NCBI GenBank assembly: GCA_026182355.1
Contig: JAPFBL010000034.1
Coordinates: forward strand, 1,558,501 to 1,622,500
Direction of reading: 5' to 3'
Origin: Hermatobates lingyangjiaoensis
Taxonomy: Eukaryota; Arthropoda; Insecta; Hemiptera; Hermatobatidae
Length of the DNA stretch: 64,000 nt
The notes under the pieces are model-generated. The model was given only the letters and a program-made list of their open reading frames with translations. It had not been told where the DNA came from and did not search any database. The translations under genes and the position numbers were made by a program. Position 1 is the first letter of the stretch. Every line of letters begins with the position of its first letter. This document shows, piece after piece, positions 12,843-23,301 of this stretch.

Positions 12843-13571
12843 TTTATACGATTATTTTTTTATATGTGAAGACCATTTCATTAGCTTTTAACCCTACAAT
12901 GAGTAAATACCACATAATAACTGATTGCACTAAGTTAGAATTAATATTTTTTGTTTGTTCTAGAAAATTCAAATCATAAAATTCATGACATTACTTTAAT
13001 GGACGATATTATCCCTTTTTAATAAATTATTCAATTTGGTGAAATAATATATTCATAAACAGATTTTAGCGTAAACGTGAACTGCGCCAGTAAGTATTCA
13101 TACATATATAATCTGTATAAACCTATCACAAAGAATATCACTAATTCATATTTCATCACTGCTTGTACATAGATAATAAATTACTGAAATTCATCATATA
13201 CGAATGTAGAACTCATAGAAATCTAACTCGTCCTAGTAAACATAGTTGGTATGATTTTTATAGTTCGTTCATTGGGGAGAGAAACGTGAAGCAATTAACT
13301 AGTTCTAAACGTTTAATATTTCAGTATTACATTGTGGAGTATGTAATATTTGAATAATGCTAATTGTACTATGTTGCCGAGGAACAATGTCTTGTACTAC
13401 AACTAATAATTTAAGGTACTAGAAATTCACTCAGTTATTGAGTTGGACTAATATTAGAAGAATACGATCAATCAATAATTATAATTAGTTAGTTATGTTT
13501 ATTTTATTTTTAAAAAAAAAATTTAGTAGTCTCAGTTTAAGCGTATAAATCTTATTTGGCGTTATATTTAA

Positions 13572-13660
13572 CAAAACTAAAGTTTATCGACTTGGTCAGT
13601 TTTTCAGGTTCAAATTAAACTCTCATTGTCAACGTTTTGATTTCTATTTAAAACCTTTTC
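13572..13660 (-). repeat. PLE-tail-like repeat, copy of 22473-22567
   Basis: Shares AAACTAAAGTTTATCG, TCAGGTTCAAATTAAAC and a GGTTTTAAATAG stem region with 22473-22567. On the minus strand it has AAAACGTTGAC where an active motif would have GAAACGTTG, so the ribozyme core is lost. Confidence 0.5.
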
Positions 13661-13699
13661 CACAGCCCTACAAAATAGAGAAATTATAAGAAGTAATTC

Positions 13700-14880
13700 G
13701 ATCTTTCAAAAATCTTAATATTTAAAGTTAAAATAAGATACGTGCTCAATTATATGATTAGACATTCCATATTATTATAGATTAGTGATCAGTTTCTAAT
13801 CTATAAGGGAACACAAGGTATACGGCCTCGATGCAAGCTTACTTTGATTGGGGAAAAAAAGGCACTAGAAATGTAATAGTGTATGAAAGAGATTAATTTT
13901 GTTCATTATAGCATTATCAAGCTTTTTTAATTACTAGTTAAATTATTGAGGAAAAATATGAGGTATTTTTATGAGATATAAAAAGATTTATCTGAAATAA
14001 TTGTTGAGGTTTGATTTTATTGCTGAATACTGTATATAAAGGTATGATTAAGGTTGGGGGCAGTGGCGGGGTTATATGTTGTGCTAAATGGCACAGAGAG
14101 AAGGCTGCTGAGGCGGCAAGCCACATTTTATAACAAGGAAGCCAGTAAGTAGTGCACAGCCAGCACAGAGGCAATTAAACTCGTCTGCGGAGCTGCAGGC
14201 CTTAGGCCTTGCGTCTCAACGCAGGTCTTCTCCTAGACTGTAGAATAGCCTGGTAAGCGCCAACACCATCGACTCACCATACAATCAGTCGCAATTATAA
14301 CATACTATGCTCTCATACCTCCACTTTTATATACGACTATTTCCTTCCTTTTACAGTAATTTTAAAAGGATCACTCTCATAATCTATCAAAATCATACTA
14401 GTGGATTCACTGACACATTCATCATTCATGCCTGCACTTTCATCATTAAGAGTGAATCATTAATTCTTTTTTTTTATCATATTTATTTACAAATATACAA
14501 CTACGCATATTATGCGTAACAGGCATATGTAGTAATAGATTACACAATGAGCAAAGAATGAAACCCACTGGTTCAACTTCTCACTTTGGTTATTTTTTTT
14601 TTTGTAAAGTGTATTATTGTAATAGCAGATCCCTGGGCCATTTTCTCTTGAGTCGTCTTGGGTGATTCTGGGAAGGTGAGGAGGAAACAAGGATTCGTAC
14701 AAATGGATTTGGGTCAGAGGAAAGGTTCTTGTGAAATGACCTATAACGATCAGAGGCAAGATTTGGATTGAATCATTGATCCGAAATAAAAAACAAGAAA
14801 TATGAAAATATTAATACAAATCAATTAATTACAACAACATCCTTACCAATAATTGCTTAGTCATATAAATAGTTTTAAAA
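13700..14880. other. No gene supported; GC-richer island at 14040-14260
   Basis: Most of the stretch is AT-rich. Bases 14040-14260 are clearly richer in G+C, with runs such as GAGGCGGCAAGCC and GGAGCTGCAGGCCTTAGGCC, but no frame, tRNA fold or transposon end was recognised. It could be an old transposon body or a non-coding conserved block. Confidence 0.35.
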
Positions 14881-14889
14881 ATTTTATCG

Positions 14890-15205
14890 GCTTGATTTAA
14901 AAAAATCCCAGTTTGATTCAAAATAATCCAAGTTTAATTTAAGATAGTCTAAGTTTAATTTAAAATAATCCAAGTTTAATATAAGTTAGTCTAAGTTTAA
15001 TTTAAAATAGTCCCACTGTAATTTAAAATAGTCCAAGTTTAATTTAAATTTTTTTTTTTCGTCGTAGGATGTGGAAAAATCTGTTCATAAGATCCCTTAG
15101 CAAGACGTCTTGCTTAGGGTATGTGGGGTTGGGGGTCCCGACCCACTAAATAATGTAAAATTGTCTAAGTTTAATTAAAAATAATCCAAGTTTAATTTAA
15201 AGTAA
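14890..15205. repeat. Minisatellite, about 21-bp unit, split by an insertion
   Basis: Units of the form AAGTTTAATTTAAAATAGTCC repeat about six times from 14890 to 15045 and resume at about 15165-15200. The intervening 15045-15160 is unrelated, GC-richer DNA (next entry). Confidence 0.75.
15045..15160 (-). mobile_element. Short retroposed insert inside the minisatellite
   Basis: Read on the minus strand it starts GGGTCGGGACCCCCAACCCC, contains the palindrome AAGCAAGACGTCTTGC and ends in a poly-A run (poly-T at about 15047-15059). This suggests a SINE or other RNA-derived insertion of about 115 bp. No pol III boxes are clear. Confidence 0.45.
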
Positions 15206-15472
15206 GTACGGTTAATCCATGTTACTCAAAATTATTATTCGACTGAATATAACATAAAATATTATAATTTAATGATAAACTTGCTGTAATAACAATGATT
15301 TACTTATTTTGACGTCCATTTTTTCATTTTTCCTTGATGATTTTAAGAAAGACTTATCAGTTTAAATAAGTATCAGTACAAATTAGCATGAATATACATT
15401 TTTATTCAACATTTTATTCCTTTATTATTTTTAATTTTGAGCTAAAAAATAACTAAAATGTATAGCATAAAT

Positions 15473-15688
15473 GATCAAACCACAATAAGAAGTGGGAAAA
15501 CAAGACTAAGATCTTCCAACCGTAACAAGCGGTCTTCGTCAGAGTCAAAAACCCAACTGACTCAGTTGGGTTTTTGACTCTGACGAAGACCGCTTGTTAC
15601 GGTTGGAAGATCTTAGTCTTGTTTTCCCATTTCTTATTATGGTTTGATCATTGATTGTTATTTCACGTGTTTATGTGAAATCTTTTTA
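15473..15688 (+). mobile_element. Palindromic hammerhead element with 12-bp target-site duplication
   Basis: An almost perfect 180-bp palindrome (about 15473-15650) made of two facing copies of a short ribozyme-bearing sequence, then a one-sided tail (15651-15688) with CACGTG flanked by complementary arms. It is flanked by exact copies of TATAGCATAAAT at 15461-15472 and 15689-15700, which defines the insertion. It encodes no protein. Related elements lie at 17203, 37957, 41329 and 63321. Inference: a non-autonomous PLE-like insertion whose 5' part was joined in inverted orientation. Confidence 0.85.
15580..15616 (+). ncRNA. Hammerhead motif, one core change (AGATCT family)
   Basis: CTGACGA (15580-15586), stem II ACCG/CGGT, then GGA where GAA is expected, AGATCT and T. 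Stem I GACT/AGTC is intact (4 bp). The core A-to-G change probably kills activity; the inverted arm carries the matching complement. Confidence 0.65.
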
Positions 15689-16110
15689 TATAGCATAAAT
15701 AGAAATATACATGCAGTTCTAGTAATCTCTTTATACAACTTGTTCGGATTAATTTAAAATAATCAAATTATATTTCAATATAGTTTTTATGTATATTCAA
15801 ACTGACAAGCTGTTTTAAATCTAAATTTCAACAATATTAAGTTAAACTTAAATTAACCCGAAAATTTTGTAATATCAAGAATTCGTTAACCTTGAGAGGA
15901 AAATTATTCTATATTTGAATATAATTCTGTCACAAAAATTGCTATTTGAGTTAAATACTGTTCTAATCGCTCTTTATTAAACATAATTGTACCCTTAATG
16001 AAAAGCATCATCTATTTACTTTAAAGCTATGCAAGCAGTTACTGTGTGGTATTTATTCATGTTTAATGAGGAAAGTACATTAAGTATTCATCACAAGGAT
16101 TTAATTATAC

Positions 16111-16143
16111 AACGCGTTTCGAATACTTAGTGTTCATTGTCAG
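16111..16143 (-). ncRNA. Decayed hammerhead motif (ACGCGT family)
   Basis: CTGACAA (one core change, G to A) at 16143-16137, a weak stem II with GAACACT, GAA, ACGCGT, T. It is most like the copy at 36991-37023, sharing a flanking GATG(A/T)AA sequence. Confidence 0.6.
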
Positions 16144-16149
16144 TTACAT

Positions 16150-17000
16150 CTACAATACAAACACGAAAATGTATAAACATTTTGAAGTTAATTAAAGGAA
16201 AAGTAACCAAAATTGTAACTAAAATAAAAACAAAAAAGAGTTACATACCTATCTCAGTAAGTCGGTATTGAGTAAGTAACTAAACAATCAAGTGTTTAAT
16301 CAAGATTGCTATATTTTATATATAGTTACGAAAATCTATGTTGAAAACAAGTACGCATTTCAGAGAGAAAAGGTGTTTGGTATCAAACTAATTTTAATAC
16401 TTACATGTTTCCTAACAATATAAACAGAGCAAAATATTCATTTAAAATATCATTACTCTTACTGGTCTGTTTCACCGTTTGTAAGCTCATTTTTTCAATG
16501 TAGATGTACATAAAAATAGCATATTGTATAATTCAATTGATATTATGAAGTGTTTTAAGTAGAATATAATAATTTTTTATTACAAAGTGAATAGATTATA
16601 TTAGAAATATATTATTCCTAGGGTAAATTACGTATTGCTGACAGCAGGTAAAAAAAAATTAATTAAAAGTAGCATTAAATAAAATGTTTGTAATAAACTA
16701 GTGACAACAGATATAAAGTAGTACGTAACAGTGCAAAGTAATGGATTACCCATTGAGCATTGATAAGCAAAGAAGAGGAGATAATGAGTTGGTAATGAAC
16801 AAAGCAATGAACTCTATTGGAATGCAACAGTTTCGCTAAATAATTACCAGCTTGCACTGCAACAAACATTCGCTTGACAATCCAATAGGGTTACAATCAG
16901 CCATTCAGGGAACAGGAAGCTAATATTGAAAAGAGCTTCAAACAATATCAATGCCATTGGAATATAGATGAGAAAATGGCTTTGAATTTGATATATTGCT
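16150..17000. other. AT-rich region, nothing recognised
   Basis: Open minus-strand stretches at 16675-17029 lack recognisable domains and splice context. Confidence 0.45.
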
Positions 17001-17016
17001 TTATTTTTGCAAATAA

Positions 17017-17100
17017 CACACACACACACACATATATTTATATATATATACGATTATATATAAATAGGCATCAAACCTTCTTGAATAACACACACACACC
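17017..17100. repeat. (CA)n and (TA)n microsatellites
   Basis: CA runs at about 17017-17032 and 17085-17099 with interspersed TA runs. Confidence 0.85.
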
Positions 17101-17202
17101 ACATTTATATGTGTACAATAGTATAATATATATACCATAGTATAATACAATAGTAATATAGGGAATGTATGTGTACATTAATAATATATGCATATAATAT
17201 AC

Positions 17203-17401
17203 CTGATCAAACCACAATAAGTAATGGGAAAACAAGACTAAGATCTTTCAACTGTAACAAGCGGTCTTCGACAGAGACAAAAGGGTTTTGACTCTGACGA
17301 AGACCGCTTGTTACGGTTGAAATATCTTAGTCTTGTTTTCCCATTTCTTATTGTGGTTTGATTATTGATTGTTGTTTCATGTGTTTATGTGAAATCTTTT
17401 T
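17203..17401 (+). mobile_element. Palindromic hammerhead element, second copy
   Basis: Same layout as 15473-15688: inverted arms GATCAAACCACAATAAG and its complement, a short centre, and a 3' tail ending GTGAAATCTTTTT. It is flanked by ATATAATATAC at 17192-17202 and 17402-17412, a possible 11-bp target-site duplication, though the flank is low complexity. The plus-strand ribozyme has CTGACGA (17294-17300) and GAA, but stem III is ATATCT instead of AGATCT. Confidence 0.75.
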
Positions 17402-17530
17402 ATATAATATACATAGAATATAATAATATTAATATATGTTCATATATTAATAATATAAATGCATACCAATATATATATAAACTAGAATTTTCAAAAGAAC
17501 ATGCAGAAAAGAAATCACTGAGCTCACTAC

Positions 17531-17555
17531 TATATTTCGACGTCCTCGTCGTGAG
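17531..17555 (-). ncRNA. Decayed hammerhead motif (ATAT family)
   Basis: Minus strand: CTCACGA (one core change), a short stem II region, GAA, ATAT, A. The flank TAGTAGTGAG matches the other ATAT-family copies, which read GAAGTGAG. Confidence 0.5.
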
Positions 17556-18000
17556 GAATAGATATGAATCGCTCGAAATCTGATAACGACTCTATATAGA
17601 TAATGAATGTGTACAATAATAATATATGAATATAATATACATACAATATAATAATATATAATATAATGGTATGTATGTATATATACATTATTATTGTTAC
17701 TTGATACATTTGTAACTTAAGTGTTAAAATGTTGTACGAGTATAAAATTCAGATACTATTCGATTATCTGTGCATCAGTTCAATTCATAGAAATCCTAAA
17801 AAAAATAACGAAATTAAAATGAAACATTAATTGAAACTTGGACTATGGGAATTGGCATCCATTGCAACAGGCAATGGAGAATCCAAACTTATATATATAA
17901 TATAAACGGTACTTATTTTATTATATAATAAAAAATTTTATTATATAAAAAATTTCCGTTTATTATATAAACGTATAATATATAATAAATACTACTTTAT

Positions 18001-18108
18001 ATTAAGCCTGCTTTTCATTCGCAGGCTTAACATAGTGGTTGCTAAATTCACAAAGAATGCATCACACTGAGTACAGCCCAGACGATAGACAGTATCTCCA
18101 GAAGTCCG
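18001..18108 (-). pseudogene. PLE GIY-YIG endonuclease fragment
   Basis: The minus-strand peptide DTVYRLGCTQCDAFFVN followed by ATTMLSLRMKSRLN matches the start of the PLE nuclease domain: a VYRL strand, a paired-cysteine motif C-x2-C, a degenerate YVG-x-T and a conserved arginine. Only about 35 codons survive, and a (TA)n tract follows upstream. The tyrosine and glycine of YVG are changed to F and N, so it is dead. Confidence 0.65.
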
Positions 18109-18116
18109 GGAGGAAG

Positions 18117-18118
<2 letters not shown>

Positions 18119-18177
<59 letters not shown>
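18119..18177. repeat. (TA)n microsatellite
   Basis: About 29 TA units between a PLE nuclease fragment and a PLE 3' tail. Confidence 0.95.
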
Positions 18178-18178
<1 letters not shown>

Positions 18179-18181
18179 CAA

Positions 18182-18335
18182 GTTTCCCTCTCTTGTTTTT
18201 CCTGAAGACGGTTCAAATCATAAATTAGAGACTGTAAGTGTGTGCTTTTAATTTGTCTATGTTCTTTTTTTCTACATTGAATTATATTTGTCCGTTCCGG
18301 ATCTCGGATCGTATTTCCAACGAAACAGTATATAT
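18182..18335 (+). mobile_element. PLE 3' region with decayed hammerhead (AATT family)
   Basis: Matches 63153-63295 almost throughout: TTTCCCTCTCTT, CTGAAGA, GGTTCAAA, AATTAGAGACTGTA, TTTGTCCGTT and CGTATTTC(T/C)AACGAAA, and then TA repeats. The ribozyme core at 18202-18228 has CTGAAGA and AATT, but the GAA box is altered to ATA. Confidence 0.7.
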
Positions 18336-18535
18336 ATATATATATAAATATTGATAAAAGTATCGACCGTGGAATAGAAATAGAACTCGGGACTCGGTCA
18401 GTAAACTATAGTTTTGTATATATATATATATATATTTTCTTCCCGATTACGACGGATGTCGAAATATCGAAGTGAGTTCTGTAGTGACTTTCTGTGTTCT
18501 TTCCTATGTGTTAAAGTTTATATATATATAGTGTA
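18336..18535 (+). mobile_element. Cluster of (TA)n tracts and PLE tail remnants
   Basis: TA runs at about 18331-18345, 18417-18434 and 18522-18530 separate two tail fragments. At 18345-18410 there is GATAAAAGTATCGACCG, as at 22452. At 18444-18468 there is an ATAT-family hammerhead with CCGATTA for CTGANGA, stem GAC/GTC with loop GGAT, GAA, ATAT and C, followed by GAAGTGAGTTCTG. Confidence 0.6.
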
Positions 18536-18537
18536 GT

Positions 18538-18711
18538 TTAGAAGGCCTCAGAGCTTATTTTTCTTCATTTTGATTCTTTCCTACGACATTTTGTCTCATA
18601 TACATATCTTAGGTGTTGCTGGTCTGAATACTGGGCAGTGACTGGCTTGGACGAGGGAAGAATCAAAATGAAGAAAAATAAGCTCTGAGGCCTTCTAGAC
18701 TATCTCGTCAG
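18538..18711. mobile_element. Foldback end with hammerhead (AGGCCT family)
   Basis: Arms GAAGGCCTCAGAGCTTATT (about 18541-18559) and its complement (about 18678-18696) extend about 40 bp and enclose about 95 bp. The minus-strand motif at 18687-18711 reads CTGACGA, a weak stem II, GA, AGGCCT, C, with stem I GCTCT/AGAGC (5 bp). One A is missing from the GAA box. Confidence 0.65.
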
Positions 18712-18769
18712 AGAGCTATACAAATAAAAAAAAATATGTATATATATATACTTCATTTCATAAAAATCA

Positions 18770-19465
18770 CGTGTTTATCTATTGTGCTTTTTCTGCATGT
18801 ACATGTAACAGTTAGAATTAAAAGTAGAAGAAAAAGGTAGCCGGATTAATCATGTAATAGGTAGGTCACCCATATTGTTCACATCATGGCTTACCTGTAT
18901 ACCTCATCTTGAATGGAGAGGATAACAGCTATATGGAAAGTAAGTTGCCAAAATTAAGACCTCTTTGATAACAGATTTGCGGAAGTTTAGTAAATAATGA
19001 GGAAGAGGGGGTTAAAGTTTCTTTATCAATTTATTTAACCTGTGAGGTTCGGGGAAATATATAATCATTCAGAGGGTTACTAAATCACTATAGTATCTCT
19101 CTATTCGGGGGAAGAGGGAACATGAGCTGGAACAACACGGTGCTGTAACATGTGAGTTACCATGTTACTTGAATTTCTTTATTAAACTAATTTGATTTTG
19201 CGGTTAAATGGAGTAATGCATAAATGGTGTAACCAAATAGATAGATATCGTGGAATAGCAACTAGATACCGTGCGTTGATGGTAACTTTTATAATGAAGA
19301 TATTGTTGAAAGTTGGTTGGTTTGATATGGAAAGAAGTAATAAAGGAATTATTATCGAAGGTTATATGAATATTTAAGAAGATTATTGAGGGTAGCATTA
19401 TGGGTAAATGTAATGTGAAAATAAAAGACTTTAAAGGAATAAATAAAGGTTTCTAACTGTGTTTC
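18770..19465. other. No gene supported
   Basis: Mixed AT-rich DNA. Small frames on both strands near 19190-19400 overlap each other and lack recognisable domains. It might include 5' untranslated sequence or promoter for the candidate exon at 19469. Confidence 0.35.
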
Positions 19466-19468
19466 ACG

Positions 19469-19638
19469 ATGGTGCTAAATGAAGAAAATGAAAAGAAGAA
19501 GTGGACAGATGGTGTGGTTGACTCCGCAGACAGGGAGGACTGTAGTGAAATTTTACTGAAAAGGCACTCAGTCAATGAAGTCAACTTAAGAGGTATGAGG
19601 GACAGTGATAATATAAATAATAAAAAAGAATATTTAAG
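19469..19638 (+). CDS. Candidate first coding exon, unknown protein
   Basis: Opens with ATG at 19469 in a good animal start context (A at -3, G at +4) and reads 56 codons of charged peptide beginning MVLNEENEKKKW and including DREDCSEILLKR. It reaches AAG/GTAAAA, a plausible splice donor with the intron starting at 19639; without splicing it stops at TAA 19640-19642. G+C is higher than in the flanks. No known domain was recognised. A chance frame remains possible because downstream exons were not linked. Confidence 0.35.
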
Positions 19639-19961
19639 GTAAAAACTTTTAAATTTGTATGAAACAAACAAATCATGAAATTTAACTAACAAACAAAATA
19701 TTAAATAATATAATATAAATTTAAAAATAATTAACGATTGAGGTCAGTCCAGAAGCAAATCTAACCCTCTGGAGACTATGTTCTTTCTTCTGAAACTCTT
19801 AAGGTGAGGTTAGCACTAGTTTTATTAATCTGCCTAAGAACCTGTAGACGGAAACAGTGACTGCCTTTGATTCCGTGAGAACTGGCATGAGTGGCAACGG
19901 GAAGGTCACTGTGCTTGCCACTCAGTAAGTAGTCATTGCACCGGTTCGATAAATATTCTTT

Positions 19962-20035
19962 ATGGTTTAGTCGGTAAGGTCTCCAGCCAAGTTTGATTAG
20001 CCTCAAAGAAATTGGTTTCAATTCTAATAAAACTT
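19962..20035 (+). repeat. Possible tRNA-like (SINE) remnant
   Basis: TTTAGTCGGTAAGG resembles a pol III A box and GGTTTCAATTC resembles a B box at the expected spacing. The acceptor ends do not pair convincingly, so this is more likely an old SINE head than a tRNA gene. Confidence 0.3.
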
Positions 20036-21435
20036 GACTGTTTCTCTTGTGGAGAAAATTGTTACAGAAATTGAAAAACAATCATTATCGTTGACTTTAT
20101 GATTATTATTACACAAAAAAGAACCAATAATTTGCAATTATCATGTGGAAGTTTATATTTAACTAAGGATCTTTTCTTAAGGAATTGAAGAATTTTGGGA
20201 ATATGTGCAAGATATTTACCTATGTATAGGTAAATCTGCATTATTTTGTGACGCACATAACTCATTTATCTTTGTGAAATAATTTTTTTTTCTTTGTAAT
20301 ACTTATCTACTATATATCACCTTATCTCCTCCCTGTTCTACCAAAAAAAAGTAAGGTTTAAAAAATTTGTTTAATGTGAATTCAAAAGTTCTATTAACTT
20401 GTAATCAAATTTTAGATCATAAAACAAACCTGTAAAATGTAAGCTAATTATTATACAATAAATAGAATTATGAAAGTTTGGCCAAACGTGTAGCAAGTAA
20501 TTTAGTATAAAATAAAACTTTCAGAAATGTCTGTCAAAAAATATAAGAGAAGTAGTAAAAATTGCGGAGAAAAAATATTTAGAAACTGGTTGAATGTACG
20601 TAGATAGAATAATTTGAAATTTTTGCATTACAAAGGGTAGAAGTGTTAAAAGTAAAGGAAAAATACCAGGCAGAATGAACACTTTTGTTTTGATTAAACA
20701 GCTGTAGAATAAGTGAATTGTGAAACACGAAATAAGTTTAAAAAAGTAAAAAAAAATAAATTGAGCTTTTAGAGCGAGTTAATAGAAAACGGGAAAAGAA
20801 AACATTTGTCTGTTTGTTGGAATTTGATAGAATATGTTAAAACAAAAAAATTAACGAGTTTTGAAATGTTAATAGTGTTTTGACAAGATGTTTATGTAGT
20901 GGTGAATGGAGAGCGGTCCAGATAGGTTTGTGTGGATGCAGAGAGACTCCAGGGGAAGGGGCCCGTTCCGGTTTAAGGTAGCAAGTAGTACATGACCCCG
21001 GTGACTACCTACTTCCCACATCTTGCAGTCTCATCCCCTCCTTCCTCACTGGCACCTGTCAAAGCCTTCTCTAACTCTCCTTTCTATAGAAATGCTTCTC
21101 ACTTTTGTTAGCCTTCAGTCGTATACGATAGAATCACTCATATATTACTAAACTAATGATTTATTTAAAGAAAATAGATTTCATCCGAAATTAATATTTG
21201 TAGCAAGTGAAAAAGGAATAGAAGGATCTGACTCAGGTTACCAAAGGCAAAGCTGATTCTTAGAAGGGTCGTACAATATACCCGTTATGATAAAATATAA
21301 CTGTTGTGCTGCCACAATGTTAACCCTGAAAAAGGAATTCAGTAATTTAATACATGCATATTATAGATTAAGTGTTATTCTGTTAAAGTCTTGAGAGATT
21401 TTTTTTCTATGAGAAAAAATCTTTACAAGTAAATA
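20036..21435. other. No gene supported; GC-richer block at 20890-21090
   Basis: AT-rich apart from 20890-21090, which includes CCAGGGGAAGGGGCCCG and ACCCCGGTGACTACC. Neither strand of the block holds a long frame or transposon end that I recognise. Confidence 0.35.
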
Positions 21436-21458
21436 TATTATATTATATATATATATAG

Positions 21459-21498
<40 letters not shown>
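21436..21498. repeat. (TA)n microsatellite
   Basis: TA-rich run with one interruption (GATATAAT); a PLE end follows directly on its right side. Confidence 0.9.
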
Positions 21499-21502
<4 letters not shown>

Positions 21503-21550
21503 AATTAAAAAGAAGATCGCGCACAGATAGATACAGGAATGACTCACTTC

Positions 21551-21576
21551 TATATTTCGACCATCGTCGTCATCAG
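21551..21576 (-). ncRNA. Hammerhead ribozyme, core intact (ATAT family)
   Basis: CTGATGA (21576-21570), one unpaired C, stem II GAC/GTC with loop GATG, GAA (21558-21556), ATAT, A (21551). The complete core has a minimal 3-bp stem II. Flanked on the 3' side by GAAGTGAGTC and on both sides by TA tracts (21436-21498, 21618-21643). Confidence 0.65.
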
Positions 21577-21618
21577 GAGGCAAATAGTCCCGCAGGAAGG
21601 CAGACCGGTGACTCATAC

Positions 21619-21651
<33 letters not shown>

Positions 21652-21654
21652 TAA

Positions 21655-21830
21655 ATCAAACGATTAAAAGAAAATAACACGCAGAAAAAATAACAAAAAA
21701 ACTCACTTAAATATTTTTACCTTGTCATCTAAAGAAGAAGTTCAGAAGACCTCATCTTTTCTTTTTTTCCTGATGATGACAAGGTTTTGTTGTTTCTCCG
21801 TGTTCTTTTCTTTTAATCGTTGGATAGATG
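21655..21830. repeat. Foldback PLE tail, arms about 50-70 bp
   Basis: The left arm has AACGATTAAAAGAAAA and AACACG-AGAAA. The right arm has the complements TTTCTCCGTGTT and TTTTCTTTTAATCGTT. The right half includes CTGATGA followed by TGACAAGGT (about 21775), and the left half has its complement, so this is another decayed paired hammerhead end. Confidence 0.55.
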
Positions 21831-21849
21831 GTAAGGACGGAATGTTTCA

Positions 21850-22310
21850 TGTCCTATTTATATAATTAATATTAAATTAAAAAATACAATAAAGAGGTTA
21901 ACACTCACGAATCTTGACAATTTTGGTTTTGCACCGTTTTCAGAGGAGGATAAAAAGGAAGACTAGGGAAGACACATTTAAGGGTTCACCAACCGATACA
22001 AAGAGGATTGAGAATAAAATAATTATTGATTAAATTTTGTAATTTTGTAACTTAAATAGGTAACTGACATCCTGTTTCAGTATGTCAATCGCTAAATCGT
22101 TAAACATTTTAAATGAAAAAAAAACCTGAATGCAACTTTTAAAATCCTTTCGTTGCCTCAGTTTAGGCAAATATTACCACAAAGTAGGTACGAACGAACA
22201 TTTGTCTTCTTTTATTCTGATACTAACAAGTGTTTTGTATATTCCTGTCATATTTGAAATGTTAATAATAATTAATTGATCTTTATCCGTTAGCTTCTCA
22301 TGGTGATTTA
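21850..22310. other. No gene supported
   Basis: AT-rich DNA without frames or transposon ends that I recognise. Confidence 0.45.
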
Positions 22311-22317
22311 AATTATA

Positions 22318-22412
22318 CACACTCTCTCATTCACACACACACTCTCTCTCCCTCACGCAAAAGCACTCTCCCTCCCCAATCACTTTCCCTCTCTCTCTCT
22401 CACATACACTTA
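22318..22412. repeat. CT/CA-rich low-complexity tract
   Basis: Mixed (CT)n and (CA)n runs, e.g. CACACTCTCTCTCC and CTCTCTCTCTCACA. Confidence 0.8.
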
Positions 22413-22439
22413 TGTGTACTTATATACAACATATATACA

Positions 22440-22580
22440 TAATATATATATTGATAAAAATATCGACCGTGGAATAGAAACAAAACTAAAGTTTATCGGG
22501 ACTCGGTCAGTTCTTCAGGTTCAAATTAAACTCTCATTGCCACCGTTTCGGTTTTTATTAAAACCTTTTAAATTATTTAC
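22440..22580 (-). mobile_element. PLE tail with hammerhead-like fold
   Basis: The minus strand contains stem II GGTTTT-AAT-AAAACC (6 bp), GAAACGGTGGC and then AATGAGAGTTTAATTTGAAC. The GAA box and stem II fit a hammerhead, but the CTGANGA box is lost and stem III reads ACGG. Copies lie at 13572-13660 and 40853-40890. Confidence 0.5.
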
Positions 22581-22584
22581 ATTA

Positions 22585-23185
22585 TTACATTACACATTTG
22601 CCATGTAATACTTTGTTTTACTTATATAAACATTAGTCTTCTCTTATATAAACATTGTTAAAGCTAACCACAACTTCCGCTCTCACAATTTCACTGCTGG
22701 TGGCCATGATCTTTAGTGATTTTTTTTCCTTCTGGCTAGAGTTGTTATAACATCTGCCCAATTGACATCATAGAAATCATACAATCCAATCAATCTGTCA
22801 TTAAATCATTAGTCATCATTGTTAGAGCATAGCTTGTGGTCTAATGCTTGCATAGCCAGCACTAGTGAAGCGTTGTTCTGACTGGCCTAATGAACTGACC
22901 TTGCTGGCCAATCAGAGCACAGGTTTCAGTTTCCATTCTTGTTCCAATTCATGCTTGGTTCTAGATTCCTACTCGTTGGAATTATGAACATTTCCTTTAC
23001 CTTAAGATTAATAGAGAGGTACCTTTCTTTTTTATGTAGTTCCATAAAAATTTGAATATACTGTGTATTTTCTTCTGATTGGATAACATTAGTGCCTTAA
23101 AAAACCATCTCTCTGGTCAACTGCACCTAATGCTTTTCATAGATATGCTTCTTGGGAGCGCCAGCAGTCAAACGAAGTGTTAATC
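22585..23185. other. No gene supported
   Basis: Moderately complex DNA without a preserved frame. The last 40 bases (23147-23185, with ATGCTTCTTGGGAGCGCC) resemble, on the minus strand, part of the PLE nuclease segment GAPKKH, so the minus PLE copy may extend left as a second overlapping fragment. Confidence 0.35.
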
Positions 23186-23298
23186 TCCTAAAGAACTTTG
23201 TTGTGTTCAACCCGATGTACCTTCAGGACTTTCATATTCATCTGTAATGCAAGTGTATTCGTGCATAAAGTGATATATATATATATATATATATATAT
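23185..23298 (-). other. PLE fragment and (TA)n at the left end of the foldback
   Basis: TA units at 23273-23299 interrupt the minus-strand PLE sequence exactly where the N-terminal peptide reads HFNS. The right arm continues with ICIQEDLLPTYTN, so the microsatellite sits at slightly different points in the two copies. Confidence 0.6.
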
Positions 23299-23301
23299 TG
23301 A

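Larger units (their letters stand above)
12668..12898. mobile_element. Foldback PLE end: two hammerheads in inverted orientation
   Basis: Two copies of one PLE-type end face away from each other. The outer words TAATGAAATGGTCTTCACAT (left) and ATGTGAAGACCATTTCATTA (right) are reverse complements, and each arm contains a hammerhead (12725-12757 minus, 12809-12842 plus). The spacer of about 50 bp is unrelated. The same tail, ending ACCATTTCATTA then TTTTTACCCT, recurs after the hammerheads at 48431 and 61666, so it marks the element's 3' side. Confidence 0.75.

Noticed and set aside
14307..14759. Overlapping plus and minus frames near 14307-14759
   Set aside because: Low complexity, overlapping on both strands, no recognised motif.
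19776..20265. Two minus-strand frames of 101 and 67 codons
   Set aside because: They overlap a possible tRNA-like SINE remnant and show no domain.
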